64,000 nt of DNA from Psoroptes ovis (taxonomy: Eukaryota; Arthropoda; Arachnida; Sarcoptiformes; Psoroptidae), in contig PQWQ01000022.1 in the NCBI GenBank assembly GCA_002943765.1, forward strand, positions 124,001 through 188,000, written 5' to 3'. The position numbers and the translations under genes are program-made. This document shows positions 14,154 to 25,945 of this stretch, piece after piece (the first letter of the stretch is position 1; each line of letters starts with the position of its first letter). The notes under the pieces are model-generated. The model was not told the origin of the DNA. It worked only from the letters and a program-made list of their open reading frames with translations, and did no database searches.

Positions 14154-15533
14154 TAGGGACTCAAATGAAAAATTTGTCTCTAATTCATCAAGCTATGACA
14201 AATTTCGCTGAAAAACTGACCATAAATCTTCATGAGACTAAATCATAAAAATTATAGATTTAATATTTTTCAATAATTGATTGATTGATTAACAATTGAA
14301 ATTTTCAATTCAAAATTAATTAATTGATATAAAATGTATCACAATTTCATCTTAAATTATTTTTCATTTCAATGCTTAACTCTCACACATATAGAATAGC
14401 CACATCATTTTTAAATAATTGCATACACACACACGCTCATATTACGCTTCAATTAATAAATGCAATAATCAAATGCTGTGCTTTGAATTAATGGAAAAAA
14501 AAATTTACATCATTGTGACCATTGGTCATTGGTTCCTCTGCTTTCTTTTGATTAACACATCAATAGACTTATTGTTATTATTATTATAATAATCACACAC
14601 AAGGAAATTTCAATCAATTTCAATTTTTTGTTTTCGATTGTTGTCGGTTATTACAATTATATAACTATTACACTATCATGAAATATTTCGAAGGTTTCGA
14701 ACAGAAATAGCCAAGAATGGCAACCACAAAATAGTGAAATGAAAAACGAATAAAACTCATTGGTTCAATGGTTAATCGAATTTAATGTTGATATGAGATT
14801 CTTTGGTATCGATGCTATTATTATTATGAAATTTTCTTCTTGAATCGATTGATGAATTCATTCATGATTCGAAAAGGACTCAGATGGTCATCTTATATTT
14901 ATTTGTTTTTCAATAAATAAATATCAGTGAAAACCGAACATTTATATTATATATTTATAATTATATTAAAAATAGACTTTTAAAGTAGAGCTTCGAACAT
15001 AAACACACACATTCATTCACAACAAAAGTATTATTATTATTATTATTTCATCAAAGCAAAAAATTCAATTCAATTCAATTTCCACTTTTGGACAAGTGAA
15101 TGGAATTGGTTTTTTTTCTTTTTTTTTGGTTCATAGTTTGTTCGTATGGTCGTATAATAATTAGATTCGATTTTCTGAAGCCATCTTCGAATGTTTGTTT
15201 ATCTATTTATATTTATTTATATTTTGGCTGTTCTGGCTATTTTTCTGGGCAATTTTCAATGATCCAATTTCAAACAAACAACAATGATAATGATATTTGA
15301 TGATAAAATTATTATCATTGTTATGAGATCATCATATTGGAATCATGATTTGAAATGAAAAGAAATGAAATGATATATCTGAGTTTTCAATTGATAATAG
15401 TTTTTCAATTATGAATCGAAAAATGATGAGAAAATATATTCCTCATTATTCCATTCAATGGCCACTGAAAATGATGGTTTATTATTATTTTCATTATTAA
15501 CAATCAAAACTTTTTCTATTCTCAAATCTTATA

Positions 15534-15614
15534 TTGGGTTGTCCAGAAAGTTTTTGCCGGTTATATCGTAGAAAATAATTGAAAAATCAGCAAGAACTTT
15601 TCGGACATCACTAA
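15534..15614 (+). mobile_element. Mariner-type MITE, subfamily B
   Basis: Starts ttgggttgtccagaaagttt and ends aacttttcggacatcactaa. The interior is gccggttatatcgtagaaaa then ttgaaaaatcagc, the subfamily B signature. Flanked by ta on both sides. Confidence 0.87.
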
Positions 15615-18143
15615 TATGATGATAAATTAATCTTATCCAATTTCATATGATTTTACAAATCAAATAATGACTATAATTTCAAAAGAATCATATGTCATAT
15701 CTAACTTGTATAAATATAAATAATCGACTAAATTGAAATGAAATTTTTTCTCTATTTTCAGATCTAAAATTCAATTAATATTTTTGAATTGAAGAATCCA
15801 CAGAATTTTTTTGTGATCATTCTCGGATTTGGTGATCTGTAAATAATTTTTCCGTGAAAATTTCAATCGAATCGAGTTGAAACATATAAGTTTTTTTTCG
15901 GTAAAATCACCGATAATGATTGACGCCATAAACAATATTTTTTTTTCAGAGATCAACGAATATGTCTGTGAAGAATTTTGATTGAAAAATAATAAAATAA
16001 TGATCATTTATACACTCAAATACATGAATCATATGGCTGCCATCGACCGAATAACAATATAAATAACCTCGAGATTCAATTGAAATACATTGAATCGAGG
16101 ACAACTTTTCCAGTTTCAAAATTTTTAGTCATTTGTTTCAAATCAAAAAAATGAAAAAGCTAACTAGTTTAGTTAATAATAAATGACAAACTATTGCTAA
16201 CAATATATTAGTCTTCAAAATAATAATCTCATATTTCATAATTCACAAACATACATGCTATATGCTATAAACGAAATGAAATGAAAAATAATGATCATCA
16301 AAACCATCATAACCACTCACATGGCGTCGTGCGGGAGTATTGGATCAAATATATATTAAAATTAATATTTTTTTTTATATTATTTAGGACGCCCTAAAGT
16401 TTATTGGTTAGTTTTTATGAATAAATTGTCCTATTTGGTTCATTATTTATTCGTTCAATTTGTTTATCATTTAACGATTTCCTTCTTGGCCATTTTGCTG
16501 TATATGTTTATGATTGTTTAATATGCAAAGGCACTTAAAGTATTTTGTTTATTATTATTTTATTACTTCAAAATTTTGATTCGAAGAAAGTCATTTCATT
16601 TCGGTCAAACCAGTAAAAATTAATATTAATGAATTTTAAAACAATTGGAGAATCACTATGCACATTTAAAATATTAAAAGTTTTCATTAAATTCTAGCTA
16701 AAAAGGCTATAGCCATATGAATCGAATAATAACTAATAGATTGGATAGAATGCAAAAACTGGATCGACTTTGAATCAATTTAGACCAAATGAATATTGTA
16801 ACATATATATCATCGAAAGAAAATATTAATAATTTGGTAATTTAATAATTATGTCAAAACCAGCTCTGCAAAGTTTGGGTTTTCTCCATTCGATCATTAA
16901 TTATCATCATTAATAATCGAAGTATTGGTCAAAAAAAATTGTACATTGAAACTATTTGTTATTATTATCAGATATGACACATCATTTCTCTCAGTCATAT
17001 TTCAAATTCAATTGATCAATTGAAATCGATATAATTTGTTTTGGGTTCTCCTAACTATCTCTGTGTATAGTACGAAATGATTGTTATTTGATGTGAAAGT
17101 AAACAAAGTAATGCAGCAAATTATCAATTATATTTTGATTCTAGCATTTGGTATTGATGAGGTTTTATTATTGGAAGTAAATCTAAATAAATAAATTGAA
17201 AAAATCAATTGTCAATTGGTTGTTTAAGTTATTTGTTTATTTTTGTTTATAATGGCAGAATAAATTGTTCAATTGTTCTTTTTTGGTGATTCAATCAAGA
17301 GAAAATGAAGTGAAAATGCAAGCAAAAATTATGTATTTGCATTATTTCTTTCTTTTGTGCCAAAAAATATTCATGATTAAGAAATATTTTTAATTTATTC
17401 GCATTCATTCATTTTATTCATTGTTCAATCAAATTCAAATGAGTAATGTGTGAATGAATTGAATGAATCGATTTTAGTCAAACATTGATAATTCAATTTT
17501 GAATTTTGAAATGAAAATGGAAAATAGATTGAGATATAATGCAGTATCATTGATAAAATCAATTCGTAATTGATTCCATTTTGAAATATATACAAATTAT
17601 AGAAATATTTTAATAATGTCATAATTATGTTTCGAACGATCTCATAAGTAAGTTTTGGGAAATGGAATTCCAAATTGATTTTGAAAATGGAATAATTGTT
17701 TTGATAATAATGATAGCAAACTAACAATGGCACCACATATTAATGCTTTCAACAGCATTCGAATGATGATCATGACAAGATATTGATTTATAGATGTGTT
17801 TATTATTGCATTTTAGGATGTGATTTTGGCAAATAAACAATGTTTGTTTGTGTGTGGTTTTTGCCTTTATTTGGACCAAATAAAGTCTATTATTACTCTG
17901 TGAATTCAGTTCTTAAAGTTTGTCAGACAAACAAAACTAATATAATTTATGACAATCTTCATCATCATCATTATTATTTCAATTCATAAACAAATTAATG
18001 ATAGAAATCAAAACAAAATCAATGATAGAATATAAACAATCAAATAATTGGCTAAAAATGAATTTACAATTATTTTCCATTGTTTCTTTATTCGAACATA
18101 CATTTCTATCCAATTCTGCATCTAATACATTTGAATACATTTA

Positions 18144-18223
18144 TTAGGCTGTCCGAAAAGTTCTTGCTGATTTTCCAATTATTTTCTACAATATAACCGG
18201 CAATAACTCTCCGGACAATTTAA
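18144..18223 (-). mobile_element. Mariner-type MITE, subfamily B, reverse
   Basis: Exactly 80 bp from ttaggctgtccgaaaagttc to actctccggacaatttaa, flanked by ta. The interior has ttttccaattattttctaca then atataaccggc, the reverse complement of the subfamily B centre. Confidence 0.87.
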
Positions 18224-18919
18224 TAGTTTATGTATGGATTTTTGCATCAATTATTATTGATGATTGGTTAGTCAATTAATCGATGATCAATTTATGCTCA
18301 TTATGCTTTGTATTTATTAACACAAATCATACATTATTAATGATGATCTCATATCAGATTAAATTAACGTTAAGAAATTTTTTCATTTTTTTCGAAATTC
18401 AAAATTATCTTAAGCATTTTGTTTCATTCATTCAATAAATACATTCACGAAACAATTATCACAATTATTGATTTTAATCACATTGTATCAAAAGATATGG
18501 ACTTGGATTTACTATTATTTATTAAATGCTATTAATCAAATATTCAATATTTGGTTTAATACACTCTAAATAATCAACTAAATATTTATCTCTAAAAGCC
18601 AAATCAAATCAATCTGAACAAAGAGAACAGACCGAGAAAAAATTTCGATCAAATCGAACAAATCAGCCGGATTTAACTGAATACTTAAAGAGTTTACTAC
18701 TACTGAAGACATTTTCATGAAAATTGATGATTATTAAACCTCTTTATGTTTGGCCAACATGTTTTTTCGTTTGTTCAGCTTGACCTCCTCGAAGATTATT
18801 GTAATAATAATTATTATTAGATAATCAGAAATATATACATTCAATAAAATCGTATTTATTATATCGTCGTAAAAAATCCTGTTGATTTGATATCATCAGG
18901 AAAAAAATGTTTGAAAATA

Positions 18920-19001
18920 TTAGGTTGTCCAGAAAGTTTTGGCCGATTTTTATGAGCAACTCTCGATTGATTAAGCCGAATGAACTTTTCGAACATCCTA
19001 A
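18920..19001 (+). mobile_element. Mariner-type MITE, subfamily A
   Basis: Starts ttaggttgtccagaaagttt and ends gaacttttcgaacatcctaa, flanked by ta on both sides. The interior has ggccgatttttatgagcaac then tctcgattgattaagccgaa. Confidence 0.9.
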
Positions 19002-19611
19002 TATATATTAACACAAGATGATTTGAATCACCACAGAATTATTTCGAATTTTAATCGAATGATTTACGATTGTGATGACCGCCTTTTTTTATTTGAATTT
19101 TTAATGAGAAGAAATGAAATAAGAAGAAAAATCATCAAAAATAATCAAAAATTCAAATGATGATGATCATTTTTTATCGAAAACATTTGATCTAAGCATT
19201 GGAAAAAGAAAATAATTCCACCATTTTTACCCATTTGTGAAAATATGTTCAAATATGTTCATCAAACGTATTCATTCCATATACAGAAGTCAACGAGTGT
19301 GTGTGTGTTTGATTATATAATGTGTATACAAGCATTTTATCGATATGATAAGTGAAGGATAAGAAAATTTTCTTTATAACTCAAGTTTTCATCACATTTC
19401 ATTCATTCATTCATTAATACATTCACATTTTAATACAAAATTTGTTTATGATTTAATAGCAATAATAAAGTATGCTATCCGTTATAATTTATCATAAATC
19501 TGTCACAATATTACTTCTGATATTCATTCATTTTTTTCTCGCAGATTATTATAAATTGATTGTGAAAATTTTCATCTCTTTCACTCAAGAAAAAAAATGA
19601 GAATAAAATAT

Positions 19612-19688
19612 TTAGGTTGTCCGGAAAGTTGTGGCCGATTTTCATGTGCAACTCTGTTCGATTAAGCCAAATGAACTTTTCCGACTAA
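19612..19688 (+). mobile_element. Mariner-type MITE, subfamily A, right arm shortened
   Basis: Starts ttaggttgtccggaaagttg. The interior has ggccgattttcatgtgcaac then gttcgattaagccaaatgaa. The right arm reads acttttccgactaa, so several bases of the usual ggacagc block are missing. Confidence 0.83.
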
Positions 19689-20343
19689 TATTCAAAAAAA
19701 TCATTGACAAAATCTAATCAGATTCGAATATCTAGGCAAAGATATGAATTTGATTTTAGAATGAAATTTTGATCGATTACAATTTGAAAAATTCCAATTC
19801 ACAAAATTACTACGAAAACGAATCAAACAATCGACAACACCAGCTCAAAACATTGAAAATGTAATTAATGCAAATATTAAAATTAATATTTTGTGATAAT
19901 AGCACCGGAATTGAATTATGCCATGTTTAATGTGTGTAGATAATATTTGAAAGTAATGAAAATGTGAAATAAATTGAAATTGATGTTTTTTTCATCACCA
20001 TTACATACACACGTTGAAACACAATTTTATTTCAAAAACTATCGAGACTTTGGGGTTTGATTGGACATACTTTCAACAAATGCTTTCTTTCTTCTTCGCT
20101 TTTTATTACATTTTCGAAAGATAATAAATTTAAATTATTTTTTATCGATTTTGCCAAATGAAATAATGAGAAATAAAACAGATTTGACAGATTTTACTAA
20201 TGAGCTTTTCGATCGTTCATTGTCTATTATGGCTATATGTTTGCTACAAATTTCTTTTAAAAAAAGTTTTTGATTTTCAAACAGAGAATTTTCAACTTTT
20301 TTGTTAAGTTTCTTGATGAAAAAAAAAATAAAATTCTAAAATA

Positions 20344-20423
20344 TTAGGTTGCTCGGAAAGTTCTGGCCGATTTTCAAGAACAACTCTATTGATTAAGCCG
20401 AATGAACTTTTCGGACATTCTAA
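20344..20423 (+). mobile_element. Mariner-type MITE, subfamily A
   Basis: Exactly 80 bp from ttaggttgctcggaaagttc to gaacttttcggacattctaa, flanked by ta on both sides. Interior ggccgattttcaagaacaac then tctattgattaagccgaatg. Confidence 0.9.
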
Positions 20424-20820
20424 TACTTTCGAAAACAATTCTTCTTTTAGATCATTTTCGGTTTTTTTGTTTGGTTTGACCAATGAGAATTGATTTCGAT
20501 GAGAATTTTTCGACGATGTTTTTTTGTTCGAATGTTTTTTTAATGGCATTGGAAAAACAAAAACATTGGAACATGGACAAGTTGTTTATTGTTTTTTGGT
20601 TGTTGTTACTGCAAATAGTAATTAATGGGCTTCACCAGCAAACAACAAACAAACAAAAGACAACAACCGAAAAAATGATCCACTTTCAAAGTTTTAAGCA
20701 CAAAAACAACAAAACTCATCATACACACTGTAAGCAGCAAGGAACAAAGAAAAAATGCTTCAAACTTTGAAGATTTTCATTCATTCATTTTTGATTAGTT
20801 CATTATTTTATTTGAAATAC

Positions 20821-20900
20821 TTAGGTTGTCCGAAAAGTTCATTCCGATTTATCAATAGAATTGCTCATGAAAATCGGCCAAAACTTTTCGGACAGCCTAA
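20821..20900 (-). mobile_element. Mariner-type MITE, subfamily A, reverse
   Basis: Exactly 80 bp. Starts ttaggttgtccgaaaagttc and ends aacttttcggacagcctaa, with near-perfect terminal arms. The interior is attccgatttatcaatagaa then ttgctcatgaaaatcggcca. The right flank is ta. Confidence 0.91.
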
Positions 20901-23815
20901 TACTTATTATTATTCGTATCACTATTATTATTATTATCAACAAAAACAGATCATTCTGCTTGTTAACACACACACACACAAACAATGACCATTTTAATTA
21001 TTTAGAGTTTTTATTTTTATATTTATTTTGCTGATTTTGTGTATTTTTTCACCAAGGAATATTGTACTATTTACAAAATTATTCATTATGAAGAGAATAT
21101 TCTACCTTTTGGGGTTCGTCATATCATATTATTGATTATAATCATCTTTATCATTATAATCACTGTCTATTACAACGAAGTTTTCTTTCACTACACACAC
21201 ACAGAGATAACAATTGATAAATTTAGTGCTAATGTTCAGTGTGTTAGTATACCAGTGTTTTGATATCGATGCACACTACAAACTCAGTGAATGGTGGAAA
21301 CTTTTGCAAAATAAGCAAAAATCTTCCGATTCAATTTTCATTCAATTGCCATTCAATAGATTTATATTTTATCGATTTGAATTCTTGGAGAAAAAGAATT
21401 CTGAAAAAAGACCTCACAAAAACTCCAATTATAACTGATCGATATTTTCAAAAATTCAATTTTTTTTTTCTTGAATAAATATCAAATCATGTTCAACAAT
21501 ATTTTCAACCATTCAAAATAATTGAAAAATTTAGAGGTTAGATGAAATTATTGAGGTTATTGTTTATGATTTGATTGAATTATTGAATAGAGTAAACAAA
21601 CATGGCATCACTTAATAGTCTTGGAGTCTAAGACTTAGACAAATATAAATTACTTTTTATGGTAATTTTTGAATTTAATTAAAAATTCAAATTAAGTAAA
21701 TTACTTTAACGATTTATAAGGAAATGAATCTAAAGTGATGACAATTATCAATCAAATTATCAATCTTCATATAAACCACCAATCTATGACCTCATAATAT
21801 AAAATATTCAGAACATTTTTCAATTGGTTGAAATGAATTAGATTTGTGAATTTGTTAATCGCTTTTTTCAATGTAACAACAGAGTTATCTGATCGAAATT
21901 TTGATTTGATATGAAGCGGATAAATTCATCTAAACAAATTCTTGACATTTCAATGAGTATGAATTATTTTGTAAAGAAAAAACAAAACCGGAGCATTATC
22001 GGTCTATGGAAATAGATTTAATTAATTTATGTATCTTTGAAAATTGGTTGGAGATAAAATAATGATCTCAATTCGAGTATCAAGAAATGAATTTCAGATG
22101 TTCAATTACAAATGATTTCAGCAGATTTATTTCGATTTCTTAGAATGTGGAAAATTCTAATTTTAGATTTTGAAGAATTTTTCAAATAAAAATATTTTTT
22201 CAAAGTCATTTTCAAGTCGAAAACTATAAGGAATGAGAACGTTGGAAATCATCATCATCATTTATTTACAAATGAAATGATTAGTGATGACTATATGGAG
22301 CCATTTTAAAAGTGATCTTTGTATGATCATCGAAATTCATCGTATGTTAATTGATCAAAAAGAGTTTTTGAAATACAAATCACAACATTAAAATCATTCG
22401 TCACGTTTTTTTCCGAGAGGTACACTTGTTAATGGTTTTGTTAATGACTGTCTCATTGCATTGTACATTAAATTACACAATACAACTTTATCATTATTAT
22501 TTCATTTAAATTTCATTTGATTGAAACAAAGACATCAACACATCATCATGTTAACAATTGAATCAGAGTAGTTCAATCATCACTTGATCAATTTCGATAA
22601 TTGATTTGCTTTGACTTGATTTGAAATAGCGATTCAATCAATATAATCACATCGATCATTTGCTTTAGTACACTAAGAAAGCCAAGACCACCCATCATCA
22701 TGTTTGGGTGAAATTCATTGTGAATAATGGAATATAATTTTTGATGATTTTCAAATAATCATTTGAAAAAATCATTCAAAATCAAATATAAATAAATAAA
22801 TGAATCGATGATTTGTTGTCGAGCATTGTTCAACAACAGAAAATGTCAGAGTAATTCGCAATTCAATTCAATATTTCAAATCATGAATGCCATATGTGTG
22901 CTTTAATGTCCGAAATTTAGAAAATTTGATTCTGATTTACTGACTGTGATTTGAACAAACACAAACAAACATTGAATTGAATGCATTCATTCATATTTAT
23001 CTTAAGGCTATAGATATTTTCAGATGAATTCGAATGTTAATTTTCAATTTAACAAAATGTTCTGTTTGAATGAAATGAAATTTCGATGATGATATTTACC
23101 GTTAATGGGCCATTCGTTCATTCAATGAACTATGAATTTTTTTTCATTTCATTTCATTTCAAATTTCAAATCATCATTAAACATGAAACATAGCTTCTGG
23201 TGAAAAATATTATGTTATCACATGTATGTTCATGGAGGGTACATACATTTTATAAAATCGAAATAAATTTATCGGAATTTGATTATTTTCGCTTCGAAAA
23301 TTGTGAGAAATCGAAAATTATTTCATTTTGATGAATTTTTCAAACGAATCAGGGCCGGTATCTACCAGATTTATCGAAAAAATATGATCGAATAGCTTCG
23401 AGCAAATTTCAATTTTTTCATTCTCAGGATTTATTTCTCTCTACATATACATCTCGATGCATATGTTTTCAATTTTATTTGGGCAATTTTCAATCGGGTG
23501 TAAATACTATGATTATATATGATATGAATAAATTTTCATATGTTGTATTTCGATATCTTCGAACAAACAAATAAACAAACAAAAATGAAATAATTGACCA
23601 TTTTTCTAATATCGAAATGTAAACACAGTTGAAAATTCCGGTCGCTTTTACATGTTTGATTTGTAATAATACAAGAATATAAATTCATTCATTCATTGAT
23701 TCAAAGGTTGTAAACATGTCGAAACTAATCGATTTATTGTTTAAACGAATTTTGTTTGCTTAAAAAAACGTTTTCATTTATTGTCATTTTGTCAAAATTC
23801 AATGGGAAAATTCTA

Positions 23816-23894
23816 TTAGGTTGTCCGAAAAGTTTTTGCCGATTACATCGTAGAAAATCATTGGAAAATCGGCAAACACTTTGCGGACAAACAA
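23816..23894 (+). mobile_element. Mariner-type MITE, subfamily B, right end damaged
   Basis: Starts ttaggttgtccgaaaagttt and carries gccgattacatcgtagaaaa then cattggaaaatcggc. The right arm reads actttgcggacaaac and lacks the usual cctaa terminus. Left flank is ta. Confidence 0.85.
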
Positions 23895-24026
23895 AAATAT
23901 TTATTACATTATTTTGGGTACGCTGTAAAAACCTTATATATCAATCAATTGTATATTTAACTGTCATGGCTGATTTGTTTGTTTGTTTTGTTTCATTTTG
24001 TTTTATTATTTTCTCTCAGAAAAATA

Positions 24027-24106
24027 TTAGTTTGTCCAATAAGTTCTTGCCGATTTTCATATGATTTTCTACAATATAATCGGCTAAAACTTTCCGGACA
24101 ACCTAA
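24027..24106 (-). mobile_element. Mariner-type MITE, subfamily B, reverse
   Basis: Exactly 80 bp from ttagtttgtccaataagttc to actttccggacaacctaa, flanked by ta on both sides. Interior gccgattttcatatgatttt then ctacaatataatcggc. It is only about 130 bp from the copy at 23816, in the opposite orientation. Confidence 0.87.
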
Positions 24107-24622
24107 TATTATAAATCACTTTGATTTTGAATCGATTCTAAACATATTTATTATGATCAGTTAAATTATATGATTACTGCTGAAACGGAATGACGGAACA
24201 CACACAAACAAACTCTTACCGAGTAAAACATTCAAACACATTGAAAATAGATAGCGTTAGATTGCATTTCAATTATTATATATTTTCACCCTAAATAATT
24301 TAAACCAAATTTCAAAAAACTAATTTAAACAATGTGAAATCAGAATTCAATCAATTCCATTGATTAGTTTTACATGTGTTTTCTGTTTATTCAATCAAAT
24401 CAAATCAATATCTTTTACCCATAGCATTGACTCACTGATTTTATGATTTTGGTTCTAAAATTTTTATTTTAATCAATTTTTTTGGTGTTTCTTAACGAAA
24501 AATTTAAAAGCAACTCTTTCTCTCTTAGTTTTAATCTCTATTTGATAAATATAAAAATTTAAATGAAAATAAACAAAAATATTTCTGACATATTTAATTA
24601 TTGAAAATACTTGATATGTGTA

Positions 24623-24705
24623 TTTGATTGTCCGTACAATTCATTCCGCTTAATCAATAGAGTTGTTCATGAAAATCGGCCAGAACTTTTCGGACAGCCA
24701 ACTAA
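24623..24705 (-). mobile_element. Mariner-type MITE, subfamily A, reverse
   Basis: Starts tttgattgtccgtacaattc. The interior is attccgcttaatcaatagag then ttgttcatgaaaatcggcca, and the right arm is gaacttttcggacagccaac followed by taa. Confidence 0.87.
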
Positions 24706-25945
24706 TATTTATCAAAAGCCAATCAATATTTTTTGGCTTTGCTTTACTTTGCTTGTCACCATTTTTATGAGGCAAAAAAAGCAAGAAATCTAATTTGTTT
24801 AAGCAAAATCAAAGAGCGAAACTCATTTTGCAATTCAAATATCAGCTTTCAAATAAATATTATTTAAGCCATCAATGTGTAATATTATCAGAAAGAAATG
24901 AAATATAAAATTTTTTCAATGTGTGAGATTCGAAATCTAATTTGACCAAAAAAAATTTTTTGGATACCCGAACCAAAAAAATCAACTGACACGGGTCAAA
25001 TGAATATGTCAAACTATATGATGATGCCCATTCGACCATTTGTCCATCTGCATTCATCGATTATTAAGCTATTTTCACTCAGATTTTTTATTTGATTGAT
25101 TTAAATTTTTGAAAAAATAATTTAAATAATTTAATGGTATCTTTCAAGGTCTTTGAAGTTATGTATTCAATTTTAGATATTCAAAATGTGAACATTTTAA
25201 ACAAATTTGTTTACAAGAAAGTGAAGATCTTGAAAACTCTTGAAGTTTTGTTTGTGCTTTCAGAGGGTCATAAATTTATTTTATGACTTGAAAATTTCAA
25301 TTTTCACCAGAAAAAAATAATCAAAACACCCAACAACATACACCAAATACCAAAAGCGACAATCACCCAAACTGTACTCAACCTATTTGTATATGCATAA
25401 TAATAAATTCATTTTCACATATGAGGACATATGAAATAATAATTAACCATATATCACATGGAGTTCTATGGCCATTTTCAATTTTTGCCTGGTTCAAAAT
25501 TTTCAAAATTTCTTTTGGCATTTTTATCAAGGACTTTGATCCTTTAACACACAGCACACATATTTATGATTTTCAAATTTTAAAATAGTTTTATTTTTGT
25601 TCAACAATTGTTTTTCAATTTTATATTCACAGATTTCGCAGAAACATTTTAATTCATTAATTGGCATATTGATTCAAACATTCATTCAAACATCTTGTGC
25701 AAACGACGATAAAAAGTTTTCAATTTCAAAGAAAAAATTGAAATAAACAAGTATTGATTTTTTATATCTTCAAGATATATCAAATTTCACATTTAATATT
25801 ATTATTCAATTCAATTTAAACGATTTGAGCTAAAAAAATTATTTTAATTAAAAGATGCTTTAAACCAACAAATTTTGATCATCAACAACCATAAACATAT
25901 TCAACGAATATTTCATCAATACAATTGAAATGAAATGATAGCATC

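Larger units (their letters stand above)
1..25945. other. Gene-free AT-rich region with MITEs
   Basis: Apart from the tandem duplication and fifteen short inverted-repeat elements listed separately, I see no coding sequence I can support here. Open frames are short, in all six frames, have no recognisable domain and resemble chance frames in AT-rich DNA. The region also has simple repeats (gaatg and ttca tetra- and pentanucleotide runs, CA runs, poly-A and poly-T tracts). It could be intergenic or part of a long intron of a gene that starts or ends outside the window. Two short candidate exons, near 6774 and 13568, are discussed as weak findings. Confidence 0.6.

Noticed and set aside
16384..16450. 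Possible very old MITE copy (ttaggacgccctaaagttta)
   Set aside because: Only the first bases and a gtttttatga block resemble the family; no right arm could be matched, so I did not count it.
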